Shown here in pieces: positions 1-14,300 of a DNA stretch of 64,000 nt. The DNA is from Strigamia acuminata. Its lineage: Eukaryota > Arthropoda > Chilopoda > Geophilomorpha > Linotaeniidae. The notes beneath the pieces were generated by a model. That model saw only the letters and a program-made list of their open reading frames with translations. It had not been told where the DNA came from and did no database searches. Made by a program: the position numbers and the translations under genes. Location: the NCBI GenBank assembly GCA_949358305.1, contig OX442316.1:5456001-5520000 (forward strand), in the 5' to 3' direction. Every line of letters starts with the position of its first letter. Within the stretch, counting starts at the first letter, position 1.

Positions 1-1105
1 CAAAGTGTTTTTCACAACCGAAGAATCCAGCTGGCGTCGCGAAATAGAAATTTATCAAACTGTGTTGCTGCGACATGAAAACATTCTCGGTTACGTTGCT
101 GCCGATATTAAAGGGACGGGATCATGGACTCAATTATTACTCATCACTGATTACCACGAGCTTGGTTCTTTATACGATTATCTGAAAACTCACTCACTAT
201 CAACGGGTATGATGGTTCAATTGGCCTTAACAGCCGCTAGTGGATTAAACCACCTCCACACCGAAATACAGAGTACTCGAGGTACGTTGATGAGTTAATA
301 AAAACAGTTAATAATGATTTACATTGACTAGATGACTAATTTTTTCGATTTATTTTTTACAGGCAAACCCGCCATAGCACATCGCGATATCAAAAGTAAG
401 AATATTTTGGTAAAGAAAAATGGAACTTGTGCAATTGCCGATTTTGGGTTAGCGGTCCAGTATTTAAGGTATACAATCGAACCTGTTTACTTTACTTGTG
501 ATTTATTTGTGTTTTTTTTGTGATTCTTTACAGTGATACAGACAAGGTTGATATTTCACAAAATACTCGTGTTGGTACTCGACGTTATATGGCTCCAGAA
601 GTTCTGGATGAGAGTTTAAACACATCTCATTTTGAGTCGTTTAAAAGGGCTGACATGTACTCTTTCGCACTGGTGTTATGGGAAATTGCAAAATGCTGTG
701 TTTCGGGAGGTATTTGTGATTGAAAAATGTACATTAATTGATTAATTTATACTAAAATTCAATATTTAACAGACAAAACACATGATTATCAATTGCCTTA
801 TTATGATTGCGTTCCTACTGATCCAAGTTTCGATGATATGAGTGAAGTTGTGTGCATTAAAAAAATACGACCGGCGATACCAAACAGATGGAATTCGAAA
901 GAGGTATTTGTTACATGTTATACATATTGGCAGTCAAGTCTACAACTCATTTTTGTTGCAGCAATTGGGAACAATGGCGAAATTAATGCAGGAATGTTGG
1001 CATGAAAATCCTGACGCAAGGCTTACGGCGTTGCGAGTGAAAAAGACTCTTCGCAACCTAGAATGTAATCTAGACATGAAAATTATACCAGTGCATATCA
1101 AATAG
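1..1105 (+). CDS. tkv: BMP type I receptor Ser/Thr kinase, thickveins-like (C-terminal exons, partial)
   Basis: Membrane receptor kinase of the Dpp/BMP pathway that phosphorylates R-Smads; only the kinase domain from the N-lobe onward lies in the window. Exons are 1-281 (frame starts at base 2), 363-468, 534-709, 773-903 and 962-1105, and all splice phases agree. Visible motifs are [11 protein letters not shown] near the start, the catalytic loop HRDIKSKN, the metal-binding DFG in IADFGLAV, the activation segment [12 protein letters not shown], and [10 protein letters not shown] near the end, all typical of type I receptors. The stretch FKRADMYS and the short tail ending PVHIK favour thickveins over saxophone or baboon. 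Type I receptors more often read DLG where this has DFG. The extracellular, transmembrane and GS regions lie upstream of the window. Family call is firm; the paralogue call is less so. Confidence 0.82.
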
Positions 1106-2813
1106 TGTTCAAAGACAACATTGTACAGTGTTTTGACATCATCCATGCAACTGCTGCTCTCAATGTTGTCAAAATCGCAGTAGGAACGTTTTTTAATGCG
1201 TTTACTTTTAGCTTTTTTATGTTTCATTTGATGTCTTTGTAGCGATCATTTAGATCTATAAATTAAGACTGATGATCGCTAAATTACGGTTTATACTTTT
1301 TGATACTTTTTGATTGTAAATAATGTGTATATATGCTATTTTTTGGCCTGTGTGCCCTAAATTAAAATGTATTTTTATATAGAACCGAAAGAAATATATA
1401 AAAAAAGAGTTTGAAATAATGATAATACCATTTATAGGGTACTGTACCCTGTTGTAGTAAAAAGTACGCTCCTGGGTCACAAAGGATGCCATGTTAATTT
1501 TCATTTCTGCTATCCAGAAGCATACATTTTACTACTGTTTATAGTTGACGACAGACCGTGTTTCCTGCAAAGGTTAGCTGTTATTTAAGCTAAAAATCAA
1601 AATGAAAGCTGCATTAAAACCATGAAATAATCTGAACGCACGAAACATTAATTTCTTAGAGGAATTTTATACAGATAAATGAAATTACAGAAAAGATCCC
1701 ATTTTTTTGTAATAAAAATTTATTCAGTCATGTGCGGTAAAATACAACGAACTAAATCTTGCAGAGGAAGTAACGAAAATAAAATAAACCATATTTGTTT
1801 CAGCTCTTATTACCACACAATATCATTAATATTAGTACTTTAATAGCGGTACCTTTTCATCCATTTTTTATATAAAATCTGAAAGAAAACACTCTTATCA
1901 TACAGCAAGGGACATATTGATAATAAAAAGGCAGGAGCCGCTTATTATAATTTGATCCGCTTCAACTAACATAGCACCATTAATCAGCACAAAATGTTTT
2001 TTAAAAAAAAATGTTAAAGGAAAGAGAATTGGCACAATCTGCATTACGTGTTTTCTGGCTTTGGTAGCTAAGCATTCAAATTAAATTGTCACAGATGAAT
2101 TTCGACTAGGCAACACCTAAATGCAGTGCAATGAAGTATCTGCAACACTATTACAGACTTCGCTACCAAAGCCAAACTCGACCAACTATTAGAGTTAATT
2201 AATTGGCAGTGTTTTAACATTTCCCACTCTGTTCTGAGATTGTACTTGGCAAAAAAATGAAAAGAAAAGAAAAAAGGAGAATATTATTACATATGCCAAG
2301 GCACGATTTGTATTAATTTATTGCACGTAGTCTTTAGAAATTTGTATTGCCATTTGTTCGCAATATAATGGAAAGAAGTTTTTCTTTTTTTTTTAAAAAT
2401 TTCAAGTGCCAAAAATGCTTCTCATTCCTACATACAATATATTTATAAAATAACAACAATTTTAATGAACAACAAATGCTTTTTATCTATAGAATGTAGT
2501 AACATTTACTTTTTGTTCGATTTTTTTTTTTTTCGTTTGTATATATTTTTTTTTGTAAGAAACTTGAAGTATACCGAGCCAGCTTCCACAAAAAGAGGGG
2601 CTGTTCCTAATTTGTGAATATAACTAAATGTGGAAGACTAACTACAACCAAAACTAAGTAACTAAGTACCAGAGATGATTATTTCTCATTCAATCCGGTT
2701 GTCGCGGTGTTCGTAATTCTGAATTCCTTTCCCCGTGCTAGAATAACAAAAAATACACAAATTCCACTTCAAAAACTGCACATTTTCGATTGTAATCGTC
2801 CAAAAAATAGCTT
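1106..2813. other. Convergent 3' ends of the kinase gene and trol
   Basis: No coding sequence is visible. This AT-rich stretch must hold the 3' UTR of the plus-strand kinase gene (stop 1103-1105) and the 3' UTR of minus-strand trol (stop 2816-2814). AATAAA occurs on the plus strand at 1711-1716 and its complement TTTATT at 1719-1724 gives a minus-strand signal; further minus-strand candidates lie near 2318. Which signals are used cannot be decided from sequence. Confidence 0.6.
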
Positions 2814-5375
2814 TTACCTATCACATTTTGCTACATTTTGTCCAGATACTGATCTGGACTGCAAATTCAATGCATCGTTTTCTTGAATTTGAAGGTCGCT
2901 CAAACAACCGACGAAAGAGTGGTTGTAGCGACCCCCAGTCATCAGTTTGTGATCAGGGACACCACCTATCATACACGATAAACATTAAATCACATTAATC
3001 TCTCTATATTCTATCGGTATCAGTACCTAGGTAAATGTTTCCTGCTGCGTCCAGCATTTGAAGAACTCCGTGAGTTTCTCCATATTCAGTGAATACGTTG
3101 TCCAATTCGAAACTTCCATCAGTAGCAAGCCTGAAATTTCAACAAAAATGTATCATTTACATAAGTAAACACAAAAATTCAAAGTAAAACCTTCGCAAAA
3201 CCACTTTATGTTCGTTTCCGTCATCTACACGCACGCGTGAACGAATCACTGCAGGTCCGTTTCCTAAAGCAAAGCTAAACTCAAGGTGTCCATCGACAAC
3301 AGCGACTGCAACAAAGTCTTTTCCTTTTCCCTCCGTGTCTGGTTTTTGACCGTGCCAGAAGATCAAACCGTTCGGTTTGTCAGTTTTAAATTGCAGCGAC
3401 ATCACTTCTGCTGTAGCGCTAGACGAGTGGGGCATCAAATCTCGCGGTAACTCCAAATATCCATCTTCAAGGAATTGAACGCTCGTGGTATATTCCAGCT
3501 CTGTTAAAAATTAAAGAAAATACAAATTAAAATGAGCGTAAATAAAAAAAAATTAATTTTTCTTCAAAATACTTTTCCCGCAGTTTTCTCCGGTGTAGTA
3601 TCGCGTACAGTGACATTTGTAAGTGGTTCCGACGCTTTCGCACCTTCCGTCGTGCAGACAACGCTTGACTCCGTGACAAAAATCGTCCTCCAACTCGCAG
3701 TTAGCACCCCGATACCCCGGTTTACAAGTGCATTGATAATCCGTCGGTTTAGGGCCGACATCTCTGCAAATTCCTCCGTTCGAACACGGATGTCTGTCGC
3801 AAGCATTTTGTCCGCCGCAATCCTCCACGTTGGCCGAATCGACGATGGAGTTAATCAAATCCACTTCAACTCCGCTCACCTCCATCTAAAAACGCAAACA
3901 AAAAAATTAAATTAAATTAAATTAAATTTCCAAATATTTATCTACGTGAGAAATGCATCCATCGAAACCATGATCAACTTCAACCAACGGGTTAACGGTA
4001 ATTTTCTGATTGTCCACACCACCGACATACAAAGGTAGATGCAAATTAAGTCCTCTGGTGTGCCCTTGCGATCTCCCCTTCACTTCTTCACCGTCGTTGA
4101 CGATCAAAGAGCCTTCTCTGTGATTCCGTTCCGCTTTCACCTCGACCCACTCGTTTTCCTTCATCTCTTCCTTGCTTTGGATGACCGCCGGTCCCGACCC
4201 GGTGTCGAAACGGAACTCGATGCGCTTGTTCTTCAGCGTGAGAGAGATAAAATCGCCTTGGCCATTTTCGCTTTGCCCACAATAAACAATGACGCCGTCT
4301 TTAATATCTCTGGGTTTAAGCCGAGTCGCGATTTTCAGATGTCTCAGAGCTCTGGTGTTTGGTGTTGGGTACGCAACGAACGCATCGTCGTGGAATGCAG
4401 GCTCGTAAATAGTAATGTCTTGAAAGAAAAAATAACGATTAAAACTCGGATTATTTTACACGACTATCTGAACGTAAACAAACCTCTTTCACATCGCTCG
4501 CCGGCCTTTCCAAATGGGCAATGACAGTCGAAACCCCCTTCTGGCCGGTTGATGCATCGTCCATTACCACATACTCCGGGGTAACAAGCTTTTCCGACCT
4601 CGTTGCAAGTGGAGCCGGAAAATCCGGGACTGCAAATGCAAATTAAGCCGTCTGTCGTGTGGGCTTCTTGGCACGTTCCTCCATGACTGCATGGATTAAC
4701 TGCACACGTGTTGCAATGCGACACACCGGATGTGATCTCTGCATCATGCATCAATTGGCGATTAGACTTGGAAATTACCAATCGGCTGATGCACCCTAAA
4801 TGTAAACAAAACGAAAAAATGTGTGTTTGTAATCAAACTTTGGCAAAAAAAAAATGTGTTTAGTCTCACCGACAAAGCCGTGAGTGAAACCAGACAAGCG
4901 ATGAATGTTGTTAAAGTCGGGAACACCGCCAACGTAAAATGGTTCGCTCAAGTCCAGTCCTTGGAAGTTGCCCGGTGCACTACCATTAACTACGGTTTGG
5001 TTGTTGACAGACAACATCCCTGCGTTCAAAAACACACAAATTTAAAGCTCATAGTGTAAACAGTATTTTTATTCGTACCCTCTCGTCTATTCCGTGCCAC
5101 GCGAACAGTATGCCAAGCATTCATTTCGATAGATTCCAGACTCTGCAGAACTGCAGGCCCAGATCCGACATCAAAACGGAACTCGACATGACCCCCATTC
5201 AAACCAAGAGACAAGAAATCGCCAACACCGCCCTTTTTGTGCCCGTTGTAAAAGATCAACCCATCTTGGCTTTCTGGCTTGAATGAAATTTCAATATCGA
5301 AAAGCAGATAGGCTGATGGCAGCATTGGAAGGGCCATGAAGGAACTTGGAGATTGGGAGAAGCGCGGAATAACCC
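2814..5375 (-). CDS. trol: trol C-terminal LamG/EGF region (endorepellin-like)
   Basis: LamG-1: 5079-5375 and 4870-5019. EGF pair 1: 4484-4795. LamG-2: 3946-4418. EGF pair 2: 3573-3885. LamG-3: 3191-3500, 3027-3130 and 2814-2965. LamG signatures include [45 protein letters not shown] and [22 protein letters not shown] signatures include [20 protein letters not shown] and [14 protein letters not shown]. LamG-3 ends with [12 protein letters not shown] and a final cysteine in NVAKCDR before TAA. The LamG-EGF2-LamG-EGF2-LamG order is that of perlecan domain V, which binds integrin and dystroglycan in vertebrates. The stop overlaps AG|GTAAAA, so an additional unseen exon cannot be fully excluded. 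Confidence 0.93.
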
Positions 5376-8300
5376 CTGAAAAGAAAAGAAACAAAAAAGA
5401 TTTGTTAGATAACGAAGATTAATATTTTCTACATTTTATGCAATACCTATGACTGTTAACACGTTAGGGATGCTAACTTTGTCCTCGTAATTAGTCGCAG
5501 TGCAAACATACGTTCCCGCATCTTCGGCTCTTACGTCTGGGATTGTAAGTACAGATCCCTGAATATCGGAATCAGCAGGAAGCAAGTTTCCTTCTCTGAT
5601 CCAACTGTAAGTGACTGGTGGCCTTAGATTACTGCGACAGTCCATGACGACGGTCGAGCCAAATTCGGCTGTTCGGGTCTCCACTTTCGGTTCGTCGATC
5701 AAATGCGGCAGTGAAGGGATGTCTGGAAAAATTATCTAATTAATTTATTTTCAAATAGTTTGCTTAAAAATTAATAGTTGCACGGATAAAATGTTCGTGA
5801 AAAAGAGTTATCTTACCATTAAATCGATTCCAGCACGAGTAAGGAAGAAATGCATAAGGGAAAAAATAGGCATGCGCAGGAAAGGAAATTGTAGACAAAA
5901 AAAAGTGTTAAGTGAATCAAGCGTAAACCACACCACGTTAGTACTGTTTAAGTGAAATTTTAAATTTGCTCCGGAAGTTTACCTTGGATGGATAAGGCGT
6001 AGTCCTCTGTAAAAGCTCCTTGGTACGTGTCAACTTGGCATTGGTAGACGCCGCCATTTTCAGCTTGTACGTTTGAGATGCGTAATAAATTGCCGGCTGT
6101 TTGAGAATTCTGTGGCAAAGATCCACCGACACGAGTCCACCAAATGCTCGCTGAAGGATCGCCGGAAACGTCGCAGGATACGTCTAGTGTGTCGCCCAAG
6201 CGAACCACATCGAGGCTCGGATTGATTCGAACCGATAAAGTTGACAAACCTTCAAAAATTGATCGATATTTACCAAGAAAATTAATAAAAACCCTTTAAA
6301 TCAAACCTCTAACGTGGAGATTGACATAATCCTGGCTTGATCCAGCGTCATTAGTGGCAATACAGTAATATCTTCCGCCATCCTCAATATGAACACTCGT
6401 AATCCTGACAATAAATAAATAATTCAATTCCAACAACATTCAATTGGAGGTTTTAAGTTTTAAATGTATTGCCTAAGATTGGTGTCGACAATTCGGCTGT
6501 TAAATGGCAATTCACCGCCTTCTTTACTCCACATGACCGAAGGTGTAGGTGTTCCACGAACTTCGCACGGTAAATCAACAGTAGAACCCAAAAATACATT
6601 CATTTCTCGGTTTGGAATGTTGATCAGAGGTTCCTCTAGAAAATAACAAAACAGACCAAATCAATACGTGAATTGAGGCCCCATTTAAAACAAGGCAAAC
6701 AATAATTGAAAAAAAATATATATTTAACGTAATAAATGATAAAATGAAATAGAAAATAAAGCAAACCAAAGATACCAGTGCATTGAAAAGCGCCACCCAA
6801 GCAGTCGGGTGCAATCCCGCATTGACCTCCAGATTCAGAACAATCACCACCACCACCACCACCACCATCAGCAGCATCTATTCAAAACAAGCCGAGCGAA
6901 TGATAAAAGTATAAAAATAATCAAATAAACAAAAACAAAAACAAAACAAAAACAAAGCAAAAGAAACTAATTCCATTTATTGCAAAATCCTTAACACTTA
7001 CTCCTCAGATAAACGTAATAAGGTCTTTGCATTGCAGCCAGTGTTCCTGGCAGCATTAAATAGTAAGGAAAGATATAGATATTTGTATGATAATGATTGA
7101 AGTTGAACTTAGAGTTAATTTCTAATGTTGTATTTGGGTGTTGGTTAATACTTACCATTGACTAACACTTCGGCAGGCGTTGAGATTTGTCCGGCTGGAT
7201 TTTTTGCAGTGCACAAATAACGACCTGCATCCTGTACGGTTATTCCGCGGAACTGAAGCAAACCGTGACTAGCAAAAGTGTTAGGACCAAAGCTACCACC
7301 CACGCGACTCCACTCGATGCTGATTGGATCGTCTCCGTCGGCGTTGCATCGGAAATGGACCGAGTCGCCTGGACGACTTATCTGTCGTGTCGGACTAATG
7401 GTGATTCTTGGCGGAGCTGAAATGCAATTTTTTAAACGATAAACATCGAATAATGTCGACGAAAACTCCTTTACCTTTAGCACCTTTGTGCGCATTAATT
7501 AAAAAAATTAAATTTTTAAATTTTAAACAACATTAAAATGATTTTCTTTTATATTTACCTTTCTTTCCTGGTTAATTTTATCAAACAAGAAATGAAAACT
7601 AATCTCACCATTCACAAGTTTCAATCTACAAAATGTTGCAATAAAATAACATACCCACGACGTGTAGAACTTTCTTCGGTGCATTGATGACAACTCCCTT
7701 CTCAGCAATAAGACACGAATATTCTCCAGCATCCTCTTTGCGGACATGCTCGATAGTCAGATGTCCATTCTTCATTATGTGACCAAGTGGTAGCGGTTTA
7801 TTATCCGTTCGCACCCAAGTGAACGACAAACCGTCCACTTCACTGCCTAGCATTGGAGAAATACCTCAAAATTAATCACAAAATCACTTTTTAAAAATAA
7901 ATTCCTCAATTTACCGACAACATAACAGGTGAACTCAGCCCTGGATCCAACAGGCACTACAAATTCGTTTCCATCCGTGCTCGCTACCGGGTTCGTAAGC
8001 GCACTTCCTTCCACTACAATTAATAATTACATCGAGTAAAATATATTATTTTCTTCAAAAATACAATTTTACCAATCAACTGCAACCGTTCCTCGGTTGT
8101 ACCGGCAGAATTACGCGCCGAACAAGTGTAAATTCCAGAATCTTCAGCTCTTGCTTGATGAATTTCCAAAATGGCAATGCCAGGAGTTTCCCGTGGCAGA
8201 GCGGCATACTCGTAAGTTTGACGACCCACGGGATATTTCCAAGAAACGCTAGGTATTGGATCTCCTTCGGCTCTACACTCCATATGGATGCGTTGTCCAA

Positions 8301-11300
8301 CAGAAACTCTGTAAGGACTCGATGTAGACAACCGTACAACAGGCAAACCTTCAATTAAAAACATTTATAAGTACAAAGTCTTATTAATTATTAACATTAT
8401 TAATGAGGATTTTCTTAGAACTAAAAAACTTAACACTACAACTCGAATGCCTTAATCTACTCTTAAATCTACTGAGCTTACTGGGAGCAACTAAAGGCAA
8501 AGCCTCGGGCAATGCTAAAACTGAACCTAGAATTGTGAGAGTAGCCGTTGCTGTAATCATTCCTGCTTCGTTTTCTGCTGAGCACACGTACTGTCCAGCT
8601 TCGTCACCAACCACCCGAGTAAACCTAAATGTACATTTCGAATTATAAAGCGAATAATTCCACATTTACTTATTCAATACCTTAAAACTGTATCACCGCT
8701 CAACAATTCTGCGCTTCGCGGCAACGGCCTGCCGTCGGCTCTGGCCCACTGGATTTTCGGAGGCGGAGTTCCTCCGGTCGCACGACACATGAACATCGTA
8801 TCTCCGCCACGTTTCACTTCCTCGATGGTCCCGGGAAGGATTTCTATCGCTGGAGGAGATCGTTCTGCAAATATTTTCATTAGTTTCAACGTAGATCCGT
8901 CCGTTTGACTAACTTACGAGCGACTTCCAATATAGTGACGGCTTGGGCTCTTCCTAGATTGTTTTCGGCTACGCAAATGTAAATTCCGCGATCTCTGAGG
9001 CTAACGTTGGGGATTCTCAATAGATTGTCGATGACTTCGTGCGCCGGATTCATCTCGCGATCCGATTTAGACCAGCGGATTGTAGGTTTCGGATTGCCGC
9101 TAACGTGGCATCGCATTTCTGCGGTCTGTCCCAACGAAGCGGTCTGTTGCTCAGGTTCAACGTGCGCTGACGGCTGGCCTCCACCCGATAGAACATCGAG
9201 TTGCGCTTGGGCGTACACGATTCCTGTGCTGGTCGTGATTGAACACACGTATGTTCCCGACATGGACTGCTCGACGTTTGATAAAATCAAGGTGCCGTCA
9301 ACAGCATTGGCTGACGGTGGTAAGTGGTCTGCACCGGATTTTGACCAAGAAATTCGGACCCTGTCGGAAGACGAGTCGGGGCTGCATTCGAAACGAACGG
9401 TTTCACCAGCACGCGCCGAGTAGGTCGACGGTGAGATTGTGGGCCTTTGCGGAGGAGTCGGTGGTCCGGCAGTCGGTGGGTTTGGCTCGGGCGCATCGTC
9501 TCCAACGATGTACAAAATCGTGCGGATGTTTTCGGTGCCGCCTGCATGCGTGACGATGCAGTAATATTCGGATTGATCGGATTTACGAGCCGAAGGGATA
9601 CGAAACACGCCATTGTGGAATGAGCTGTGTGGACTTAAGTGTCCGCCGGGACCAGCTGTCCATTGCAACGATGGGTTCTCGATTCCTTGGGTTAAACAAC
9701 GGAATTCTATTGGTTCGCCGACTTGCGCTTCAATAAAGCGAGGTTCAATCCACGCTTTGGGCGAGTCCGGAATAACTGGATGCGAAGTCGCTAATTAAAA
9801 ATAGTAATTTGTATTAATTAACAATTCGTGTTATTTTTGTGCTTAATCTATGCGTTTGTGAATAACTGTAAAGATTTACCACTTTGGTCCAATAAAAAAA
9901 GGCAAGCTTATGAGCAATGAAAGTTACCGATTCGTCAGTATAAATGTTAAGCAATAAAACGTGATATTCCAAATTAAAATGCAAGGATTTACATGTGACT
10001 AGAAGAGTTCCTCGATCTTCCGCTAGACCATAGGCATCCGTAGCTCTGCAGATGTATGTACCAGAATCTTCTTGGCGCGCACTGGATATGGTCAAAGTTC
10101 CGTCTCGCACGTACGCATGGTCGGGGAGCCTGCCTCCATCTTTAGTCCATTCAATCGTCGGTGTCGCCTAAAATAATAGACCGAGACATTGAGAAATTGT
10201 GGTGTCGTCGTTATCATTGACGCTTACTTGACTTTCGGCTGTGCAGCGGAACGTGACCGTACTGCCCTCTTCTATTCGAGCCACTCGTGGTTCCTGCATT
10301 CGTATGCTGATGCTCGGTCCACCTATATTATATTTACAAATTACTCTTGCGAGAATTTACGGATAATTACAACGACATTGTTAGTGTTTACAAAATATTT
10401 ACAAACGACAGGTTTTTAAATTGCAATAAATAACTGTAAAAATAGAGAAATAAAATATGATCGACATCACATGAAGCGAAATGCGCGCCACAATCCAAAT
10501 GAACAGAGAAACAGAGAACGGAGACGACAGATGCATTTACCCTTCACCACTATCAACTGCGTCCCGGCAACGCCGCCATTGTTTACAGTGGTAACGTGAC
10601 AAGTATACCAGCCTTGGTCACTTCGACAAACGCTCTGGAACTGCAACACGCTGCCCACTGCTGTTTTATGTACGCGAGCATGACTCGGCAAAGGCACTCC
10701 ACCAGGTCGGAACCAATGAACCACCGCAAACTCATCGCTCCGGACAGAGCACGTGAAATTGACTTGAGCACCTTCCGGGAGCTCGACGCGTTGTGGCGTG
10801 ATCTCCACAAAATTTGCTGGACAACAACAAATTCAAAAGCCCAAGCCCAAATACAAATTCAACCAAAGGCACAAAAAATATCAGAATTTTGTATACAGAA
10901 ATTTCTTTTTTTTTTTTGTTTTCCAACTTCTTATTCTTTACCTTCTGCTCTGCATTGACCGCCTGGTTGAGACGGGTCGCCGCGGTAGCCAGGTGCACAC
11001 CTAATTGACCAAAAATAGTGTCGATTTTTAACATCAATTGTAAATACTCATGACGTACTGTTCGCAGTTTCGTCCCGCGTAGCCCGAAGGACACGCGTCA
11101 CACGTCGGACGGCCGTCGGAATCCAAGCGACATGTTGGAGAAAATCTAGAAAAGAATTAAAATTGATTTACTTGAACCACAAAAGCTAAATTTAACTAAC
11201 TGGTTTGGTTGCGATGTAAGCGGACACGGACACGGTTTGCAGTCGTTCGAAGTTCCTCTTGTTGCATCGCCGTAATATCCTCGTGCACATTTTTCGCACG

Positions 11301-14300
11301 AAAGACCGTCGGTGTTGTGCTCGCAACGCTACAAAATTCCAGAAAAAAATTAATCAAACTTTTAAAATAAAATATTATTATTATACCGAGCACAGTCCAG
11401 TATTGGAGTCACAGAACGATGAGTGACCATGGCAATTGCAACGACTGCAACGACCACTTGGTTCACGGTTGTATCCAGCTGAACATTCCTAAAACAATGT
11501 ATTTTTAATAAATTTAATTAACGTAATAATAAAATATAAAAAAATAAAATATTAATTTACTTCACAAGACAATCCAGTGTAACCAGGAGGACACGAACAC
11601 TGTTCGATCGAAACGGCCAATCCTTGTCCGGTGTTGCCGGGCACCGCGGAATCCAACGATACATCTCCCAAAACCGAGTCTAACATTCGAGTATTAAAAG
11701 AAGCACGGACTAAAATTGCTTCGACATTAGATAAAGTGGCGAGAAATTGGTCTCTTGAGATTGGTCGTGTCCTGCGGTCTTCCAATAATTCCCATACGGA
11801 CTAAAAAAAAAAAAATATTTAACAAAAATAATAAATTTTAAAAAATTTCCAAAATTACTTCGTGTAAATCAATTATATTATGACGTCCTTCGTCCGGCTG
11901 GAGCGGTAACTCAGCCGTATAAGTAATAGTAGATTTCTTTCCTGCAATTATCACATCAGGTACATCGTACGACTCCCCTTGTCGTTGCGAAAGGTACCGC
12001 TGAACAAACTTCAAAACTCCGCCGTACGAAGTCAACTATTAAAAAAAAAATTTTTAATTAATAAAACAATTTTTAGATACAAATATATTGACCTTATTTC
12101 CCAAAAATTGCTCGGGCAAGGACCAATAGAGCGCATCTTCCGACGACGACGACTGCGGGAAAGCGCGGAATCCAATTTCGTTGCGATGCGGATTACTCAC
12201 GATTCCATCCACGATAACTCGCTCGCGATTTCTCGTTATCAAAGTGACGCCGTGTGGTTGGTTTTCCCTCATTTGTATCTGCACTTGCGTGCGGTAATAC
12301 GAACTGCTCGTGCAACGATTCGCCACTCCGGAACAATAGCAAGCGGTGCAACCTTCCGGATTATCTCCCTCCAAATTGAAGAAACCTTCCTTGCAACGAT
12401 CACAGTTGCGTCCTTCGGTGTGGAACTTGCATTGACACTGTCCTCTCGAATCGCAATCCAGACTCTCGCTGCCGTCGATGCTGCATCGACAATGATCTTC
12501 GGGGCCCGAAGGTCTGCAGTCGTACGGCGTGTTACCACTTGCATCGCCGGTAAAACCGGGTTGACACGTTTCGCAGTAGTCTCCGTGAGTGTTATGTTGG
12601 CAGTTCTGTAAATTTGTGAGTAAAACATATTTTCTTGTCGTTGTTTCGAGCAAAACTTACCCTGCAGACGCCGGTCTGGGCGTCGCAATCGCTCGAATGT
12701 CCGTTGCAGAAACATGGTTCGCATAGTCCGAGGTAGAGACCACCTCCGGTTCGTTTGAAACCAGAATCGCATTCTTCGCACGACAGTCCTTTGTAGCCAG
12801 GCGGGCAATTGCACTTTTCGACTTCGTACGCTCTTTGTTGACCCGTTGGTCTGTCTTCAGCGGTGTCTATTATGATATTGCTGATCCTGTTTATTTCAAA
12901 TTCTTTTGGTTAGTTTTTTCTGGGAGTTTATGATTGATGCGTTCACTTACGACGACTCGATGGCATCGGGACTGTAAGAAGCTTTAATTGCAAACACCTT
13001 CAAGTCGGCTAAAGCCATCATGAGATGTTCTCGTGTGGTTGCTTGTCCATCGCTACGCCGCCAATTTTGCTGCAAGATTTATTGTTTACAGCACTTGTTG
13101 TTTTTAGAAAGGTTAAATAAATATTATTACCTCAAAGAATGCAACTGATATCGTGTTGGGAGTGTTCGGTGTTAGTCTTTCGTGATGGAAATAGTCTAAC
13201 GTGATACGATTCCCCTGGATTTGAACATCGGGATCTTGACTAGCTGTACTTGGATATCCGCTATAACGGATAGTGTAGTTTAAATAACCGCCATAAGATG
13301 ACATCTGCAAGAAACATTTAAAAATTCTAAAATTTAAAAAAACAAAAAAATAATTTTTTTTTATAACTTACTCTATTGCCCAAAAATTTATCAGGTAAAT
13401 TCCAATAGTAGGTTTTTTCTCGGGGCAAATAGTAAAAATTGTTGTACACGAGTTCTTGTTGATCCGTATTCACTTCTAGATCTTGATCCACAGTGTCGCC
13501 GCCATCTAAACTACCCAAAGTGAAACCTTGCGTATCATCTCGGTCGAAACTAGCGGTTTGCTATTTAAACAAAACAACAATCAATTTTAACTATTGTAAT
13601 TTGAATATAATAACTCACTTGTGATCTGTGCTGCGAACAGCTGCTGCAATTGCGAGTGATGCCCATGCAAAAGCAAGGGATGCATCCGCCGGGAGAATGC
13701 GGATTCAGATGGAACGAAGCATCTTTGCAATCGCCACATTTCGGTCCAGTTACGAAACTCTTAATTAATTAAATTAAATTAAATTAAATTAAATTAAACT
13801 AAATTAAAAACTAATTTTACCTTGCATTGACAAAGACCAGTTACAGGGCTCGGTGTTTGAGAAGAACTGCCGTACGAATTGCATTGAGCAGTGACTGAAA
13901 TAAATCCATTTTTTTTTAAATTTTATTTGAAAATGTTTTCAAAAATCTTCTCTACCAGGTCGACAACTGTCTCCGGGAATAAGCGGGTCTCCGGTGTAAC
14001 CATTCGAACATTTCTCGCAACGTCGACCACCGTATCCCTCGTCGCAAGCATCGCACGTCACTTGTCCATCCTGGTCAAGGAAGCACGTCGGTGAGAATTG
14101 ATTAGGCGCACGATTCAACGGGCACGGACACGGCTGACAATCTGCCGAACTTCCTCTACGTGCATCTCCGTAGAAACCCGGACGACATCTCTCGCATTGA
14201 CGACCCTCCGTGTTGTCCTCGCAACGCTTTAAAATAAAAGTTAAACAATTTAAACGTGCAATTTAAAAAAAAAAAAAAAAGTGTTATACGTCGCATTCTC

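Noticed and set aside
4039-4524. 161-codon plus-strand open frame.
   Set aside because: It is antisense to the LamG-2 exon of trol, which has clear domain content and splice sites.
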